From assembly GCA_021234155.1 (NCBI GenBank), contig JAJEKV010000006.1:15080902-15144901 (forward strand): 64,000 bases of DNA, written 5' to 3'. The notes under the pieces were generated by a model. That model was given only the letters and a program-made list of their open reading frames with translations, did no database searches and was not told the origin of the DNA. Position 1 is the stretch's first letter; the number at the start of each line of letters is the position of its first letter. Source of the DNA: Isoetes taiwanensis (lineage: Eukaryota; Streptophyta; Lycopodiopsida; Isoetales; Isoetaceae). Shown piece after piece: positions 46,880 through 58,300 of the stretch. Position numbers and translations under genes: made by a program.

Positions 46880-47740
46880 AGGCTAACCAGAGGAGTAGCC
46901 AGCAGCATCTAGGGGGTCTGGCCCCTTTGTGACCATTGTCATCTTGCAGTATAGACATGGGCAAGTTCTGGATTTAACAAAGTTGTATCTTCCAGCTGCA
47001 TCTCTTGCCTGGCAGATGAATTCTCTCTTCAGGTCCGGTTCGAGGGCGCAGGAGCAAATGCAATCACAGTCTTCTTCGAAATAGTGGGAGGAGGTGCCTG
47101 TCAGGAAGTCAGCTGCCCATTTCTGAATGTCATCTAACTTCTTGTTTGGGAAGGAAATCCGTCTGCTCATGAGAAAGAATTTTCCTGCAAAATAGATGAA
47201 TTTATGAGTTAATTTTATAAATCCAAGACACATCATAGTTGGTTTGAGAGAGAATGGCTTGAGGCCATATTATTTCATTGCAGAAAACCAGCTTGTTTCT
47301 GCCCTTCCAGATTTTCCAGAGAAGGATATAGAAGCTCCAATGTCTGGGAGAATTTGGTATAAAGAAATCAGCTTCAGGACTTTCCAAGGAAAGATTGAGT
47401 TGCAGAGCTTCTGATGAGATTTCGATTGTCCATTGAGACCAAAAGCATGATCTGAATAAATGGTCTTCATTTTTTGCATAAGAGAGACATCTGGGACAGA
47501 TGCTAGAATTCGAGAAGTTGCAGCTAAAACGTTTGCAGTTTGTGGCTAAGCTCTTATGCTATAATTGCCATATGAATGCTTTGATTTTAGGATCGATTGG
47601 AGATTTCCAAAGGTGCTTAAGATTGGATCTGCAACATTCTTGGGAGATCCCCCATTTGAGGTGAACACTCATCGTTTGATCCTTCATGAGATACTTGTAT
47701 GCATCCTTGACTTTAAAGATAAGTCTCCCTTTGAATTGCC
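46880..47740 (-). pseudogene. LINE 2 ORF2 C-terminal part (zf-RVT)
   Basis: Pieces in several frames read SICPRCLSYAKNEDHLF (zf-RVT-type zinc ligands, about 47480), LLWKIWKGRNKLVFCN (about 47300) and FLTGTSSHYFEEDCDC near the end, the usual tail of plant L1 ORF2. Frame changes separate the pieces. Confidence 0.7.
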
Positions 47741-48457
47741 AAGTGATATCACTGTTGTTCCTGGTCCCGGGGATTTGCCATTCTCCATGCCATTAACCAC
47801 TTGGCTGAGATCTTCAAGAGAAAAGAGACAGGTTAGAGCAATATTCTGTTCCTGGGTAACTCTTTCTTCCATTTTAATAAAATTCTCGCTATCCTGCTGG
47901 TTTGTATCTGCAATGGTACCCATGATATTAGTAAAATGGTAAGTGGCAGCAATTTTGAGGTTGTCATCCCCGTTAATTTTAATACCATTAACTATGACCT
48001 CCTCAATATGGTTCCTCTTAGTTTTGCCTTTGGAGTGGGCTCTCTCATCCTCCTTGAGCTCAATGGTCTTAGATTTGAGTCTCCACCCTGCAGCAATCCT
48101 TAACTCTTCAGCTTTAGTTTCTAACTTAATTCTGTTGTAGTCTTCCCCGACAACATTAGGGAGAAGATTTCTAAGGTTGTTAAAATGGGCCATCTTGGCA
48201 ATATGGATATCTTTCCACCAAATTTTTAGCTTGTTTTTGATTAACTTGGCAAGGTTGCACCACCAAGACATCCAACCATAGCTGCCATAAGGCTTGGCAG
48301 TAGAGTCAACCACCTCCAAGATGATATCTTTAAAATCTGGATGGTTGATCAGCTGAGCATTTAATTTGAAGTAGGAATTTCTCTTGGTAGTTGCCTCACT
48401 AATCCTTTGAATGGAGATAAGCTGAGGGAAGTGATCGGCGAGCGTATAACCTTTCAA
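47684..48457 (-). pseudogene. LINE 2 ORF2 end of endonuclease, connector and first RT block
   Basis: Starts YTLADHFPQL (the endonuclease SDH-type catalytic motif, here ADH), runs through a helical connector, and reaches NGMENGKSPGPG, the first RT block. There the sequence jumps to post-RT sequence (TTVISLGN...). The RT palm with YADD is therefore deleted, by roughly a kilobase compared with LINE 1. Confidence 0.8.
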
Positions 48458-48571
48458 ATTAGTGACTCTTCCGCTGGAATTCCAGAAGTTTTCACTTAAA
48501 TAAAATCTGTCGTGAAGACAGCAGATCGGATTGATTCTACGATCGGACCGGCTGAAATCATTTGGGGAGGT

Positions 48572-49126
48572 TCAGGCTAAAATAAGGTTATTTAGAGAGA
48601 TCAGGTCAGACCAGGAGTTAGATTCTTCTGGAGAAAGAGGCCTAAAGTTACAATTTCTCATGAAACTATGAGTAACCATGTTGAAATCTCCTCCCATAAT
48701 AATATCGTCAACCTCAATATTGTTTAAGCTATTTCTGATCTTGTTCCAGATATCCGTTCTCTTAGTTGGATTATTGTAAGCATAAATGTTGATGATGGCA
48801 ATTCTGAGATTGTCTATCTTGAAACAGAAGATCTGCCATCTGCCTGAATTGTCATTGACCATATATTGATCAGTGATGTTAAGACTCTTTTTCCAGCAGA
48901 TTGCAACCCCACCTGAACTGTTATTGGCCGAGAGGGCCCAAATCTCCATGCCAGGAGGGAGAGTCCTAGCAATTTTAGAACTAAAGTCAGCATCATGAAG
49001 CTTATGCTCCTGAAGGAGAAGAAAATCAGGGACAAGAGAGGAGAGGCAAACTTTAAGTCTATCCCTTTTGCTGGAATCATTTATACCTTGAAGATTCCAA
49101 GTTATAACATTAAGGGAGCTATTCAT
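48572..49126 (-). CDS. LINE 2 ORF2 endonuclease domain
   Basis: Starts MNSSLNVITWNLQGIND and carries LLQEHKL (catalytic Glu), IINIYAYNNP and IIMGGDFNM. It is the APE-type nicking domain; the last part continues in another frame at 48457 after a break. Start chosen at the Met before VITWNLQG, as in LINE 1. Confidence 0.85.
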   Translation of the reverse strand: MNSSLNVITWNLQGINDSSKRDRLKVCLSSLVPDFLLLQEHKLHDADFSSKIARTLPPGMEIWALSANNSSGGVAICWKKSLNITDQYMVNDNSGRWQIFCFKIDNLRIAIINIYAYNNPTKRTDIWNKIRNSLNNIEVDDIIMGGDFNMVTHSFMRNCNFRPLSPEESNSWSDLISLNNLILA

Positions 49127-49199
49127 AATAAAATAAAGGGGATTTGTAAGGAGAGAGATGCTCCCTGGGACTTCTTCTAGTCGGGGTCTTCATAGCTTC

Positions 49200-51340
49200 A
49201 ACATTCGAAGATTTGTGTTTTTACTTCTTTCTGTTGATAACTTGATTCCATTCTTGTTCAGTAGGGATTTCTTCGATGATAACACTGCTCTGCTGCTCGG
49301 TTCTGTTGAGAGAAGTCAGAGATCTGGTTTGACTTTGATTGCTTTCACGAATACTCATAGTCAGAATCTTGGGGTTAGAACTAAAATCTAACTTGATATT
49401 GAACAAATTCAAAAGATTGGGTATGGTAGGTCTGCTTTTTATCAGAGCAGAAGGCTTCTATATAGAGCTCGAGGGAGCCTGATTGAGGATCAAACCTTTG
49501 AGATCATCAATAGGAAGATCAACTGGAATTTTGCTGACCTTTCTGCTGCTGCTACTGCTGCTGCATTCTTCCTTCCCTTTCTCAGAGGGGATGCTTTGAC
49601 TCGGTTTTGATTTTTGAATCCACATTGTTTGACTTCGGGTTGGACTTGATTGCTCTTCTTGGCAGTCTCTTCATCTACCTCTGGTTTAAAGGCAGAATGG
49701 GGAACATTACTAAAGCTGATCTGAATTTCCAAATGCTTGAGGTCAGAGATCTTGATATTCCGGAAGGAGACCAATCTGCGGAGATGGACTTGGAGAGACA
49801 GATAGAGGGAAAATAGGTTTGGAGGATGCTAATATCCAAGACTTGGCCGAGGTGGTTTCCAATAGCTCTAAGATGGTTGGGAGTCCATAAAGAGGGAGGT
49901 AAATTTGGGAATTTAGCCCAGGTTACAATGGAAATATTAGAGTGATCACCCGGGACAAAATCAGGGAACCATTTCATAATGTAGACCATATGCTTGCCAA
50001 AACTTATGATTTTCTTTTTGAGCATGGTATCAGCATAATAGCTATCTTGGCAAATGACCTAAAAGGTCTTGGTGTCTAGTTTCAGAATAGAGGCAATTTT
50101 GCAGTGATGAATTTTGGTGATGTGAAACTTGACTTCACTAGGAGCAGGGCAGGAATCAGGAAAATGAATAATGGGACCTCCGTCCAAAAAAATATTAGAG
50201 GCTGAGTGGTCACGGATAGAAGAAAGATCGAGAAGAGCAGGGATGTCGACCATAGTTGGATGAGTGACCAGATTCTCTGCAGTAGAATTAGTACTTGCAT
50301 AGAAATCTTTTTCTATTTTATTTTCTGAAATTTTAGAAACTGAGTTTTGAACAATTTCAGAGTATGACAGGTTACTTTTTATCTTGTCGGCTTTACCAAG
50401 AATCGGGACCTCAACCCGCACTTTGTTTGCTTTTTCTTTATACTTGATTCCGTTCAGACTTGCATTCTTGAATTCGGTACAATTCGGGCAGGTGCAGTTG
50501 ACAGCTTCTTCTGGGATAAAATAGCCATTCTTGTCTATACACTTGCAGCCAATGGAGCTGAGGAACAGAGCTCGCTGATTTGGTACTTTGCTTTAGTATC
50601 TTCAAAGGTGACAACAACATCTGAAAGGGCTGCCTCTGTGAAGTATTTAAAATCTTTATTCCATTTCTCGGCAACACAGGGAAAGGTTTCAGCCCATCTT
50701 TCCACCATTTTAAAAGAAACTTTACTCCATCCTGCATTGGAACAAAGTTTCTGATAGCATTTTTTCGCTCTCAACTTAAGCTCATCCATGGTTGTTCGAA
50801 AGACCCCATTCTTCAAACTGCAACAGTTCTGGGAAGAATGGCCTAACTTGATGGTCATTTTAGAGGTGAGCAAAAGATCAAGATGCTGGATTTTGTCCAG
50901 AGTGTTGAAGGCGAATCTTTTGTCATCGGACCTGCCAGTTGAGTTTTCTGCTCTTCGAAAGCTTGTGAAACCTCTCCATCTTTCATCAAATCCATGATAA
51001 TAGCGGTTGCTTTCTGCTGGGTTTTCAAGAGGTTGAAGTGGGCACCAAGCTTCTTAATCTGCATCCAATCACTATCTTTGTTCTGCTCCAATTTGGCGAT
51101 ATACCTGATATCAATATCCTCTCCAGGTTTGATGGCCAGAGCCTTGACTCAGGAGGAAATCGCTTCGTGCCTAGCAGTCATGGCTGGGTTAACTCTGGTC
51201 GAGCTAGGAAGGAAGTCGCGAGCTGGATGATGGAGGCCAAAAAGATTTTTAGAAAAGAGAGGTTTGGAAAAGATTCTAGGGAGTCGGAAAGAAAAACACA
51301 GAGAGGTCAAATCAAGGGGAGGGGCTAAATTCGAAGGTAC
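49200..51340 (-). pseudogene. LINE 2 ORF1 (DUF4283-type), broken
   Basis: The piece at 49675-50025 reads MKWFPDFVPGDHSNISIVTW and FPNLPPSLWTPNHLRAIGNH, the hallmark of the DUF4283 domain of plant LINE ORF1. Upstream pieces (50059-50421, 50535-50873, 50855-51091) are helical and charged with a Cys cluster near 50500 (CTCPNCTEF). The pieces lie in different frames. Role: RNA binding for the LINE. Confidence 0.7.
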
Positions 51341-51510
51341 CTGACAGGGCTTGCAGGCCCTACCCAGAATCTATCAAGGAAAGGGATGAGTCCAATCAAA
51401 AGGGAAAAGAAGCACGGAAATCAAGAAATGGCGAAACAAGAAACGACATGGGGCAATTTTCACTTAAAATCTATGTACCGCAGCACAGAACCCCAGAACT
51501 GACAGAGATT

Positions 51511-51897
51511 CTAGTTGGCGATCGAAAACCTCCAAACCACTGTGTCGATTTCTTGAATTGTTCTTGCTGGTTCCATATCAAAGAAAGGGGCCCAGTGATA
51601 AATAGGTTCGACTCCAAAATCCACAGGACAGTTCATAAGGAAGAGGTTTCTTTCAAAGCTGTTTCCCAAGAAGGGCTGGGAATTATGCGTTGTAACTCTT
51701 ATGGATCCCATTCTGTCAAAACATAGGATGCAAAGATAATAGAAATTAAAACTTATCGTACAGAAACCAACTCTTGACCTTGTTTCTACAGCTAATCTTA
51801 TCAAATTTTCTATGATCAACACCGAATCGTGATGATCCCAAGGAATTTGGGGGAAACCCAACCCCTGGAGAACAACCTCTAGCAAGGCCTCATCCAT
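51511..51897 (-). CDS. LINE 2 5' frame, 128 residues
   Basis: Begins MDEALLEVVLQGLGFPQIPW about 70 bp from the element's 5' end and reads FLMNCPVDFGVEPIYHWAPF further on. It could be the first part of ORF1 before a break, or a separate upstream ORF. Position parallels the 91-codon frame of LINE 1, but the two are not alike in sequence. Confidence 0.45.
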   Translation of the reverse strand: MDEALLEVVLQGLGFPQIPWDHHDSVLIIENLIRLAVETRSRVGFCTISFNFYYLCILCFDRMGSIRVTTHNSQPFLGNSFERNLFLMNCPVDFGVEPIYHWAPFFDMEPARTIQEIDTVVWRFSIAN

Positions 51898-51968
51898 CGG
51901 GGGTGCAAATTTCCTTACAAATCCTCAGGGGTGAGTCAGTGGAGGAGGGCACGAGCAGTAGGCGCTTC

Positions 51969-51987
51969 ATCCCTGCAAACTATACAT
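51969..51987. repeat. LINE 2 target-site duplication, 5' side
   Basis: Exact second copy of the 19-bp repeat at 46533. It fixes the 5' end of LINE 2 at 51968. Confidence 0.93.
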
Positions 51988-53170
51988 GCTAGAATGCTTT
52001 TCATTTACAGTCAATTCAATGTTATCTAATCTCACAAGTTGGCTGTACACACTAGTTACAGGCTGGTCATCCAGTAGTTCATATTTGCGGCCACCTACCT
52101 GTTTAAAGTAATTTCTAAGATCATAACAGATTACTCCAAAAACATTTTCCTATCCATCTATATAATCTTCGAGCAAAGTGTCCCTTGCTCTTATGCAGGT
52201 TAATACAGAAAAATCCACTTCCTTTTCATTACATTCTTCTGCATTGACAGCAAAGTTATCTCCCACATCTACCATAGAACTAGCTATGTCATAATCTTTT
52301 TTATACTCATCTTCTATCTACAAGTCCTCATTAATAGCATCATATGTTTAGTAATTTTAGTTCAGTAATTTTCCAACCACCAATACGAGACTTTGCTCCA
52401 CGAGTCCCATTTAAATTGAACATAATTCTCACAAAAGCATGAGAGAGGTCTTTAGTCTACTTTTAAAGTGCCACCCTTATCACATGGTCTTATGCAATGG
52501 AGTTGTGCAGTTCCTTTCAAAGTATGACAGTCAAATCTCTCAGATCTGTGTATTTTTGAGGAATTAATCTCCTCGAAGTACTTGCACAAGTTCCATGTGT
52601 TGTAAACGTTGTTAGTACTGAAACAGTTGAAGATGATCAATGTAAACAAATAGAAATAGAAGAAAATAAAATTTTTAAATGAGAAATATCATGTGTCACA
52701 TCATGGAATAGACAGCAAACAACCACATCTACCAACAATTTCTAGTTTCACGCCCTTAATTGCTAACAATATTTACACAGGGGCTTCAAGTGTCCAAGTG
52801 CTGACAACAGACAGTGCAGCACATGTATTTCGAAGAACAAAAATTGACCATTAAAGTTTACCTTATAATGTCATTATCAATTGGATTGTTGCTAGAAGTT
52901 CCAACTAAAAAAGCCAACCACCTCCTTTGCACACTGCAATTTTTTTCTATTAAATTTCATCTGTTCATTTGTTAAAATCCTTTTGATGGCAACTCCAGCA
53001 GTATCATACTCACCGTTTCTATGTGAACTAGTAAAAAAAAATTCAGACAATGTCCTATTGAAGACCTTTGTGAAACCTTCTAAGGAAGTGAAATGGTCGT
53101 GAGGACTTAAACTTCACTCCAAAACACATATTTGTTATAGTTAATTCCCATAGACTGTACCTAATCTATA
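51988..53170 (-). pseudogene. Decayed transposon-type protein with a HxxGxxDxxG motif
   Basis: The minus strand shows a discontinuous coding trail. Around 52900-53030 it reads SSHRNGEYDTAGVAIKRIL, like the HGKGxxDGxGGxVKR motif of many unnamed transposon-linked proteins. 52452-52649 reads FDCHTLKGTAQLHCIRPCDK. About 52020-52330 reads DEYKKDYDIASSMVDVGDNF and YDLRNYFKQVGGRKYELLDD. At least three stops or frame changes interrupt it. LINE 2 inserted at its downstream edge, and the TGCGGC repeats on the far side of LINE 2 may be the end of the same element. Family unnamed. Confidence 0.5.
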
Positions 53171-53318
53171 TGATTTTGGATACAATGCTGGACAATCTTA
53201 GTATCGTGAGTTTTATCATCACTTACATAAAAGCGAATGTACTTCACATTTCCTCTCAAGAAGTCTTTTCTTTTCTCTTTTGCAACGTTTTTCTTTTTAG
53301 TCTTTTTATTATTTTCAT

Positions 53319-53547
53319 TCTTCTTCTTCTTCTTCTTCTTCTTCTTCTTCTTCTTCTTCTTCTTCTTCTTCTTCTTCTTCTTCTTCTTCTTCTTCTTCTT
53401 CTTCTTCTTCTTCTTCTTCTTCTTCTTCTTCTTCTTCTTCTTCTTCTTCTTCTTCTTCTTCTTCTTCTTCTTCTTCTTCTTCTTCTTCTTCTTCTTCTTC
53501 TTCTTCTTCTTCTTCTTCTTCTTTCTTCTTCTTCTTCTTTCTTCTTC
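53319..53547. repeat. (TTC)n microsatellite
   Basis: About 225 bp of TTC on the plus strand with a few interruptions at the end. Poly-Leu, poly-Phe, poly-Arg and poly-Glu frames here are artefacts. Long GAA/TTC runs can form triplexes. Confidence 0.98.
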
Positions 53548-53599
53548 GACAGATCTTCACCAAGATTACTCTTCACAATATGAAAAACAAGTTAACATA

Positions 53600-55700
53600 T
53601 ATGAATTTGGTTCAAGGTGAAAACCACAGACAGACATATCCACCCTGGCGTTACCCAGGCCACAACCACACAAACTTCATTTTTAGAGAGTAGTCATAAT
53701 AATAATAAACATAATTCACAGTTCCTTAAATCCATACTTCTATATCCATATAAAGTATAAAATGTTAATTCATCATTCCATAATATCAAACTACAAAAAT
53801 GCAAAGCAAAGATTCTGAAAATATAATGTATTCAGATAAGAATGTTAAATGAGATCATAGAATAAATACTGTAAAAATATAAAGGAAAGAATGTAGAAGT
53901 CACATTATAGTCAGATAATAGTGTTAAAATCCTAGCTTTTTCCAATAATGCGATATATTCATATTATTCTTAGTGCAATCCAATAAGCAAGCACCACAAA
54001 TGCGATTTACATTCAAGAATTTATGAATTGTATGCCGCAATAACCCAGAAAGGTCTCACCAAATATCGATGTACAAATAAGTAGCAATCCTCGTCTGACT
54101 GCTTTGTACCATCCACCATATGACAAAAACATCAAGGAGATGTTGTCTTGGTTACCTGCACCCAAACAGACCAACATTAGCATATTAATGGTAACGAGGA
54201 AAGGAGTGACAGGTAAGCTATAAGACAACATGGCTCTTCGCCCTTCACCTAATGTTTAGTCATAAAAGATCTAAACAACTCAAAATCTGCATTGATGAGC
54301 ATTATTGCACTCCCAAATGACTGCTTACTTCAGCCCAAAATATATCATAATAAGCTTCTCAGCCTTAAGAAAATAAAGCACAACCATGCACTTCAAATAT
54401 ATCGGTTATAGTATAAGTAGTTATTTAACATTCATATCCAAGAAATGCTTGAAAAAAGATGCTCAACATCAACCAAGAACTCAAGAAGAGCGACATCCTT
54501 CCTCGAAATGAGCAAACAACCGTTTCCTTATGCTAACACAAATAAACACATAAATAGAGCTAACACAAGTGTGGCATCCTATTACAACCAAGAACTTAGA
54601 GCACAACCATGGCAGTACCATGTTGCATACATCAGACCATTAATCCTGATCATGTACCCAAAGGTACTGATAGCACCAAAGGTAGTATATAAGGAACCTA
54701 TTTTTAGAAACCAGAGGGATATCTTTGATTCAAACTTATTTTAATAAGACCATACACCGATTTTTCATATATTATTTTGAATAAAAACTAGAGAGACATC
54801 ATAAGGAACCTGATTATTGGCGCTCCTTCCATATATGTAATGCCTCCAGTCTTGTTTTCTCTCCACTATGCGATTTACCCTTTTATATTGGTGGCAAAAT
54901 CTCTACAGAGATTCGAAATGCATCTGGAGTAAAAATTTCCTTAGCTCTAATAAGAATAAAAAATGCTTATTTGAAAACTGCATAGATGGATTTGCTTTAC
55001 TGCCAAACGGCTCATCCATTCATGACCAGAGCACTAACCAGTTATATTTAAGAACACTGTGATACCGATCCATCTGGTTACCAAGACATCCGGCGCCTCT
55101 GCTCAGATTTCTGACGAAATATCAAAGGATAGGGAGCCGTTTTGTCTTCCCAACAAACCCTTGCATGTTACAGTACATAAGCATCGGGCCGTCTACTGTT
55201 CTTTTCTCAGAGAATAAATGAAATAGGGATCCAACCCTAAACGTGAAAATATAAAGCTATATGCGGCCTCCTTTTAGAAAACATACGGCCAAATCAAAAG
55301 GCCCTAAGTGGTCGTGCTCCATACGAATTTGTATTTTGCTAAAAAAAACACATGCACTTATTTCAAGCAAAAATGTAAGACCTTATATTATGCTCACGTA
55401 AGAGAGGCATATGGTAGCACCATATTGTCCATAAAAGTACATGAACCTTTTTTTTAAAAAAGCAACATGTGGCAAACATGCAAGCCTCCTAAAAATCCTT
55501 TTATAGAAAAAGTCAAGACAACAATTACAACCCTTGGTAATTTTTCAAAGGTGTACAAGATAATTTTTTTTTAAAAAAAGTAAAGCTTCTCTACATATAT
55601 TATATCATTCTATAAGTATAGAATAGTCATTATACAAATTTCTGTTGACAATTCCGTATGAACAAATGTTGACAAGTTAGGTTCCATACAAGTTAAGTTC
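53600..55700. other. No clear gene; possible minus-strand terminal exon at 54013-54231
   Basis: The minus frame at 54013-54231 contains an acceptor-like GGTGCAG followed by GNQDNISLMFLSYGGWYKAV and a stop after GIQFINS. It could be the last exon of a gene whose other exons I cannot find. The rest, including 54445-54744 plus and 54868-55062 plus, shows no family features. Confidence 0.25.
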
Positions 55701-55706
55701 TTAGAA

Positions 55707-55845
55707 AGAGCATTATTTCTTCTTCTTCTTCTTCTTCTTCTTCTTCTTCTTCTTCTTCCTTCTTCTTCTTCCTTCTTCTTCTTCTTCTTCTTCTTCTTCT
55801 TCTTCTTCTTCTTCTTCTTCTTCTTCTTCTTCTTCTTCTTCTTTT
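55707..55845. repeat. (TTC)n microsatellite, second tract
   Basis: About 140 bp of TTC with two CCTTC interruptions, same orientation as the tract at 53319 and 2.2 kb away. Confidence 0.97.
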
Positions 55846-55865
55846 TTCTTCTGCCATTATTTCTC

Positions 55866-56108
55866 TCATTCTCCTGTATGTGATGTGTACAAGAATGGAG
55901 ACTTAGTTAGTATACCAATGGTAGGATTAAGATTCTTGTTGAATTTTAAATCCATAGTTATCACAGAGACAATAGGATCTTCTTGAAGTGTTGCTACATA
56001 TTCTAAACGAGGTGCACCCTGGACTACCACAGTCGTTGGATTCATCGATCCTACGACCCAAATCGTATGTTGAGGCCTGTGAGTATCTCTCGTTTCGCTT
56101 ATAGTCAT
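55866..56108 (-). other. Unrecognised minus-strand frame, 80 residues
   Basis: Reads TIWVVGSMNPTTVVVQGAPR then LEYVATLQEDPIVSVITMDL. The composition is that of a beta-rich soluble protein, but it is short, has no clear splice signals and matches no family I know. Possibly an element remnant. Confidence 0.25.
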
Positions 56109-56560
56109 TTATGATTGGAGGCACCTATATGATTTTGAAATATGAAATACGGCTTTGCCTACGATTTTAGAATATGAAATACGGGGGCTCGAACCTCTAC
56201 TAAAATAACTCAATGTCCTAATAAGACTACTTTAACCAATATATCCAGTGAGCTAATGTGATTATTTTTTATCTTGAATCTATGTTTTCTTTTATTATTT
56301 TTTATCTTGAATCTACGTTTTTGGGTTGCCCCTAGGGGGGCAAACCCTCGTTTATATGGGGTTTGCGGCATATCCAAGTATGTGCTGGCATATTCTTAGA
56401 ATATCTTTGGTGGCTCACATAAAATCGGGTCGCTGCCCGATGAAACGGGTGATCGCCCCTATTGCCCGTCGGTGCTCTTCGAGCTGCTTAACCGGCCTGT
56501 GGGTTTAGGCTATGAGCATTGCACATTTTCCAGTTTCTGATGTGCCCTAATCCCTCGCTT
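56109..56560. other. No gene seen
   Basis: Includes a tandem TTTTATCTTGAATCTA(T/C)G pair at about 56267-56322 and a GC-richer block with GGGTTTGC and GCCCG words (56326-56510). Nothing identifiable. Confidence 0.3.
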
Positions 56561-56693
56561 TTGCTCTGATTGTAGGGAGATCTCATCCTTCTCATCGTGA
56601 AACCAGCAGCGGTACCTCATTTCTGGATAATGGAAAGCAGTAAGCCTGACTCTCATGTCCATAAACTCATGCCTCTTATTTCTTTAATATGAC

Positions 56694-57160
56694 AGGATAT
56701 CCTTACTTGCAGTCCTGCATATTTTGTTGCTATGGAGCAAATCAAGGTCGGCAATGAACTCATACAATCCAATTTTTGAGCTCTCTTTCACACTGGAACG
56801 ACCTTTACATATCTGCCAATGCAGGTCTATAATGAAGTAACTAGCGCAGTAAGTTCCAATTCAATTATATGGTGTTATGGGCTTTGCAGCTAGCCATGCA
56901 TTGTGTAACGTTTTGCTCTCACAGTTCCAAAAGCAAATGGAACTGACTGCAGCCAACATACCAAGTGATTCAGATATTTACTGCTTTTGCTAAAGTAAGA
57001 GAGATAGTTCAACAGCCTCCTGCATTCTTGGCAGCGAATACAGCAATCTCATCCTTTCGTTTATCAAGAAGCCGTTTTCTTGTTTCGGCTCCTAGATGCT
57101 ACTGCATTTTCACTAAACTGCCATTTTTCAAACTGCACTTTGAGGTGTTGCAAAGGTGGG
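56694..57160 (+). pseudogene. Chain of small exon-like pieces, family unknown
   Basis: Three short plus-strand pieces join in phase with good borders: an exon after GACAG near 56694 reading DILTCSPAYFVAMEQIK to a GT donor; one after GCAG near 56826 reading VYNEVTSA, ended by GTAAGT; and one after CACAG near 56926 reading FQKQMELTAANIPSDS. A further frame (56965-57165) reads IVQQPPAFLAANTAISSF. The order and splice sites look real, but I do not recognise the protein. Similar pieces near 57690-57780 (SSPDVHSEARMDGWTK before a GT) may belong to it. Confidence 0.35.
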
Positions 57161-57904
57161 CCTAAATAATCCGTGTTATTTTATCGAGTCTTCAAAATCT
57201 GTTATAAGGAGTCTGGCCTGCATATCTTAGAGCCCTCTCTGTATAAGAGCCTTTGAGTAGTTACTTCATGCATATTTTCTTCTAGTCTTGATCTGCAAGT
57301 TAAAGATCCATATAAGAAAAACAAGTACTTGACGAGGTTTTTCCATTTCTTGTAAAAAGAAGGTAGAATTATCTTTCTTCTGGTATGACATCCTGGAAGA
57401 TCTCAACATCTTCATGCAGCATATCAATAATTATACTGTGGTTGCATTGCTCTTCTCTTTTGTCCTTGTGTTTTTAGTCAACAATAGTAAGCTCACTTAA
57501 TATTTTATGCATCTATGCATAATATAATGGAAGTCTATATATTAGAATTTTGATAATCTAGTTTGTATTAAGTTTTTATCCTAAATGGCAATTATTAATG
57601 AATTGTGCACATTTACTAATTTATGCAATGCCGGTGTGAAAGCAGCATTATTGCTCAAGAACAGTTGGACTGAATAAATCAGTGTGTACCTTGTCTGAAT
57701 CCGTTCCTCCTCTGGTGAAAGTCAGATCTAGACGAAATGGCAAGCCAAGCTCACCCGATGTACACTCTGAGGCACGAATGGATGGATGGACAAAGGTATT
57801 TTCGTTGAGGGCGTCCTTGGTGCCGAAATGCTGCAGCAGCGAGTCCGATTCGAGAGTAAGTTGCCATCCTTTTCATCAAAACATTCTAGCATGTCACGCG
57901 AGAA
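57161..57904. other. Intron-like sequence with one exon-like piece
   Basis: 57682-57856 has an open stretch (VKVRSRRNGKPSSPDVHSEA) with GT-type ends at about 57797 and 57857. Otherwise AT-rich sequence without features. Confidence 0.25.
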
Positions 57905-58300
57905 CAGGGATAGGTTCTATACGTACAAAATTAAAATTCCTGACGTATAAAGTCAAAAAATACGTATTTTTTAATAAAATACGTATTTAACGTATAAAAA
58001 CCTCGCCGGCCGGAAAAAAAAAAATTCGGCGACGCCGAAGCTTCGCGGAAAGCGTCGCTGAAAAAACCGACGTCTGAAATCTGAATTTTTGGCGTCGCAA
58101 AAGTCTGATTCGACTTTTGTCGACTGCGAAAACCGATTCAGCGTCTGTAAAGTTTTTCGCCTACGCTTTCATAAAGCTTTTCGTCTGTAAACCGGGCGAT
58201 GTTCAGCGTCTGCCAGCGATTTTTCACGTTCACAGTCTGTGAAAAAGTTTTCAGCGTCATAAAACTGAAGTTTTCAGCGTCTGTGAAATTTTTTATATAT
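57905..58300 (+). mobile_element. Possible hAT-like element end with TTCAGCGTCTG subterminal repeats
   Basis: CAGGGATAGG at 57905 resembles hAT termini (CAGGG), preceded by a candidate target site CGCGAGAA. It is followed by TACGTATTT-type repeats and then by TTCAGCGTCTG(T) about four times (58137-58290), typical of subterminal transposase-binding repeats. The opposite end is not found in the window, so the assignment is tentative. If right, the kinase-RING gene downstream would lie inside the element. Confidence 0.4.

Larger units (their letters stand above)
46552..51968 (-). mobile_element. L1-clade LINE (LINE 2), RT core deleted
   Basis: A 5.4-kb LINE on the minus strand with an exact 19-bp target-site duplication and a short poly-A (T at 46551-46560). 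Order from its 5' end: 5' region with a 128-codon frame (51511-51897), ORF1 (about 51300-49220), ORF2 endonuclease (49126-48440), connector, then directly the C-terminal zinc-binding part (about 47700-46880). The RT core between them is missing. It is from a different L1 family than LINE 1. Confidence 0.92.

Noticed and set aside
53170-53620. Poly-Leu, poly-Phe, poly-Arg and poly-Glu frames over TTC repeats
   Set aside because: Products of the trinucleotide repeat in each frame, not genes.
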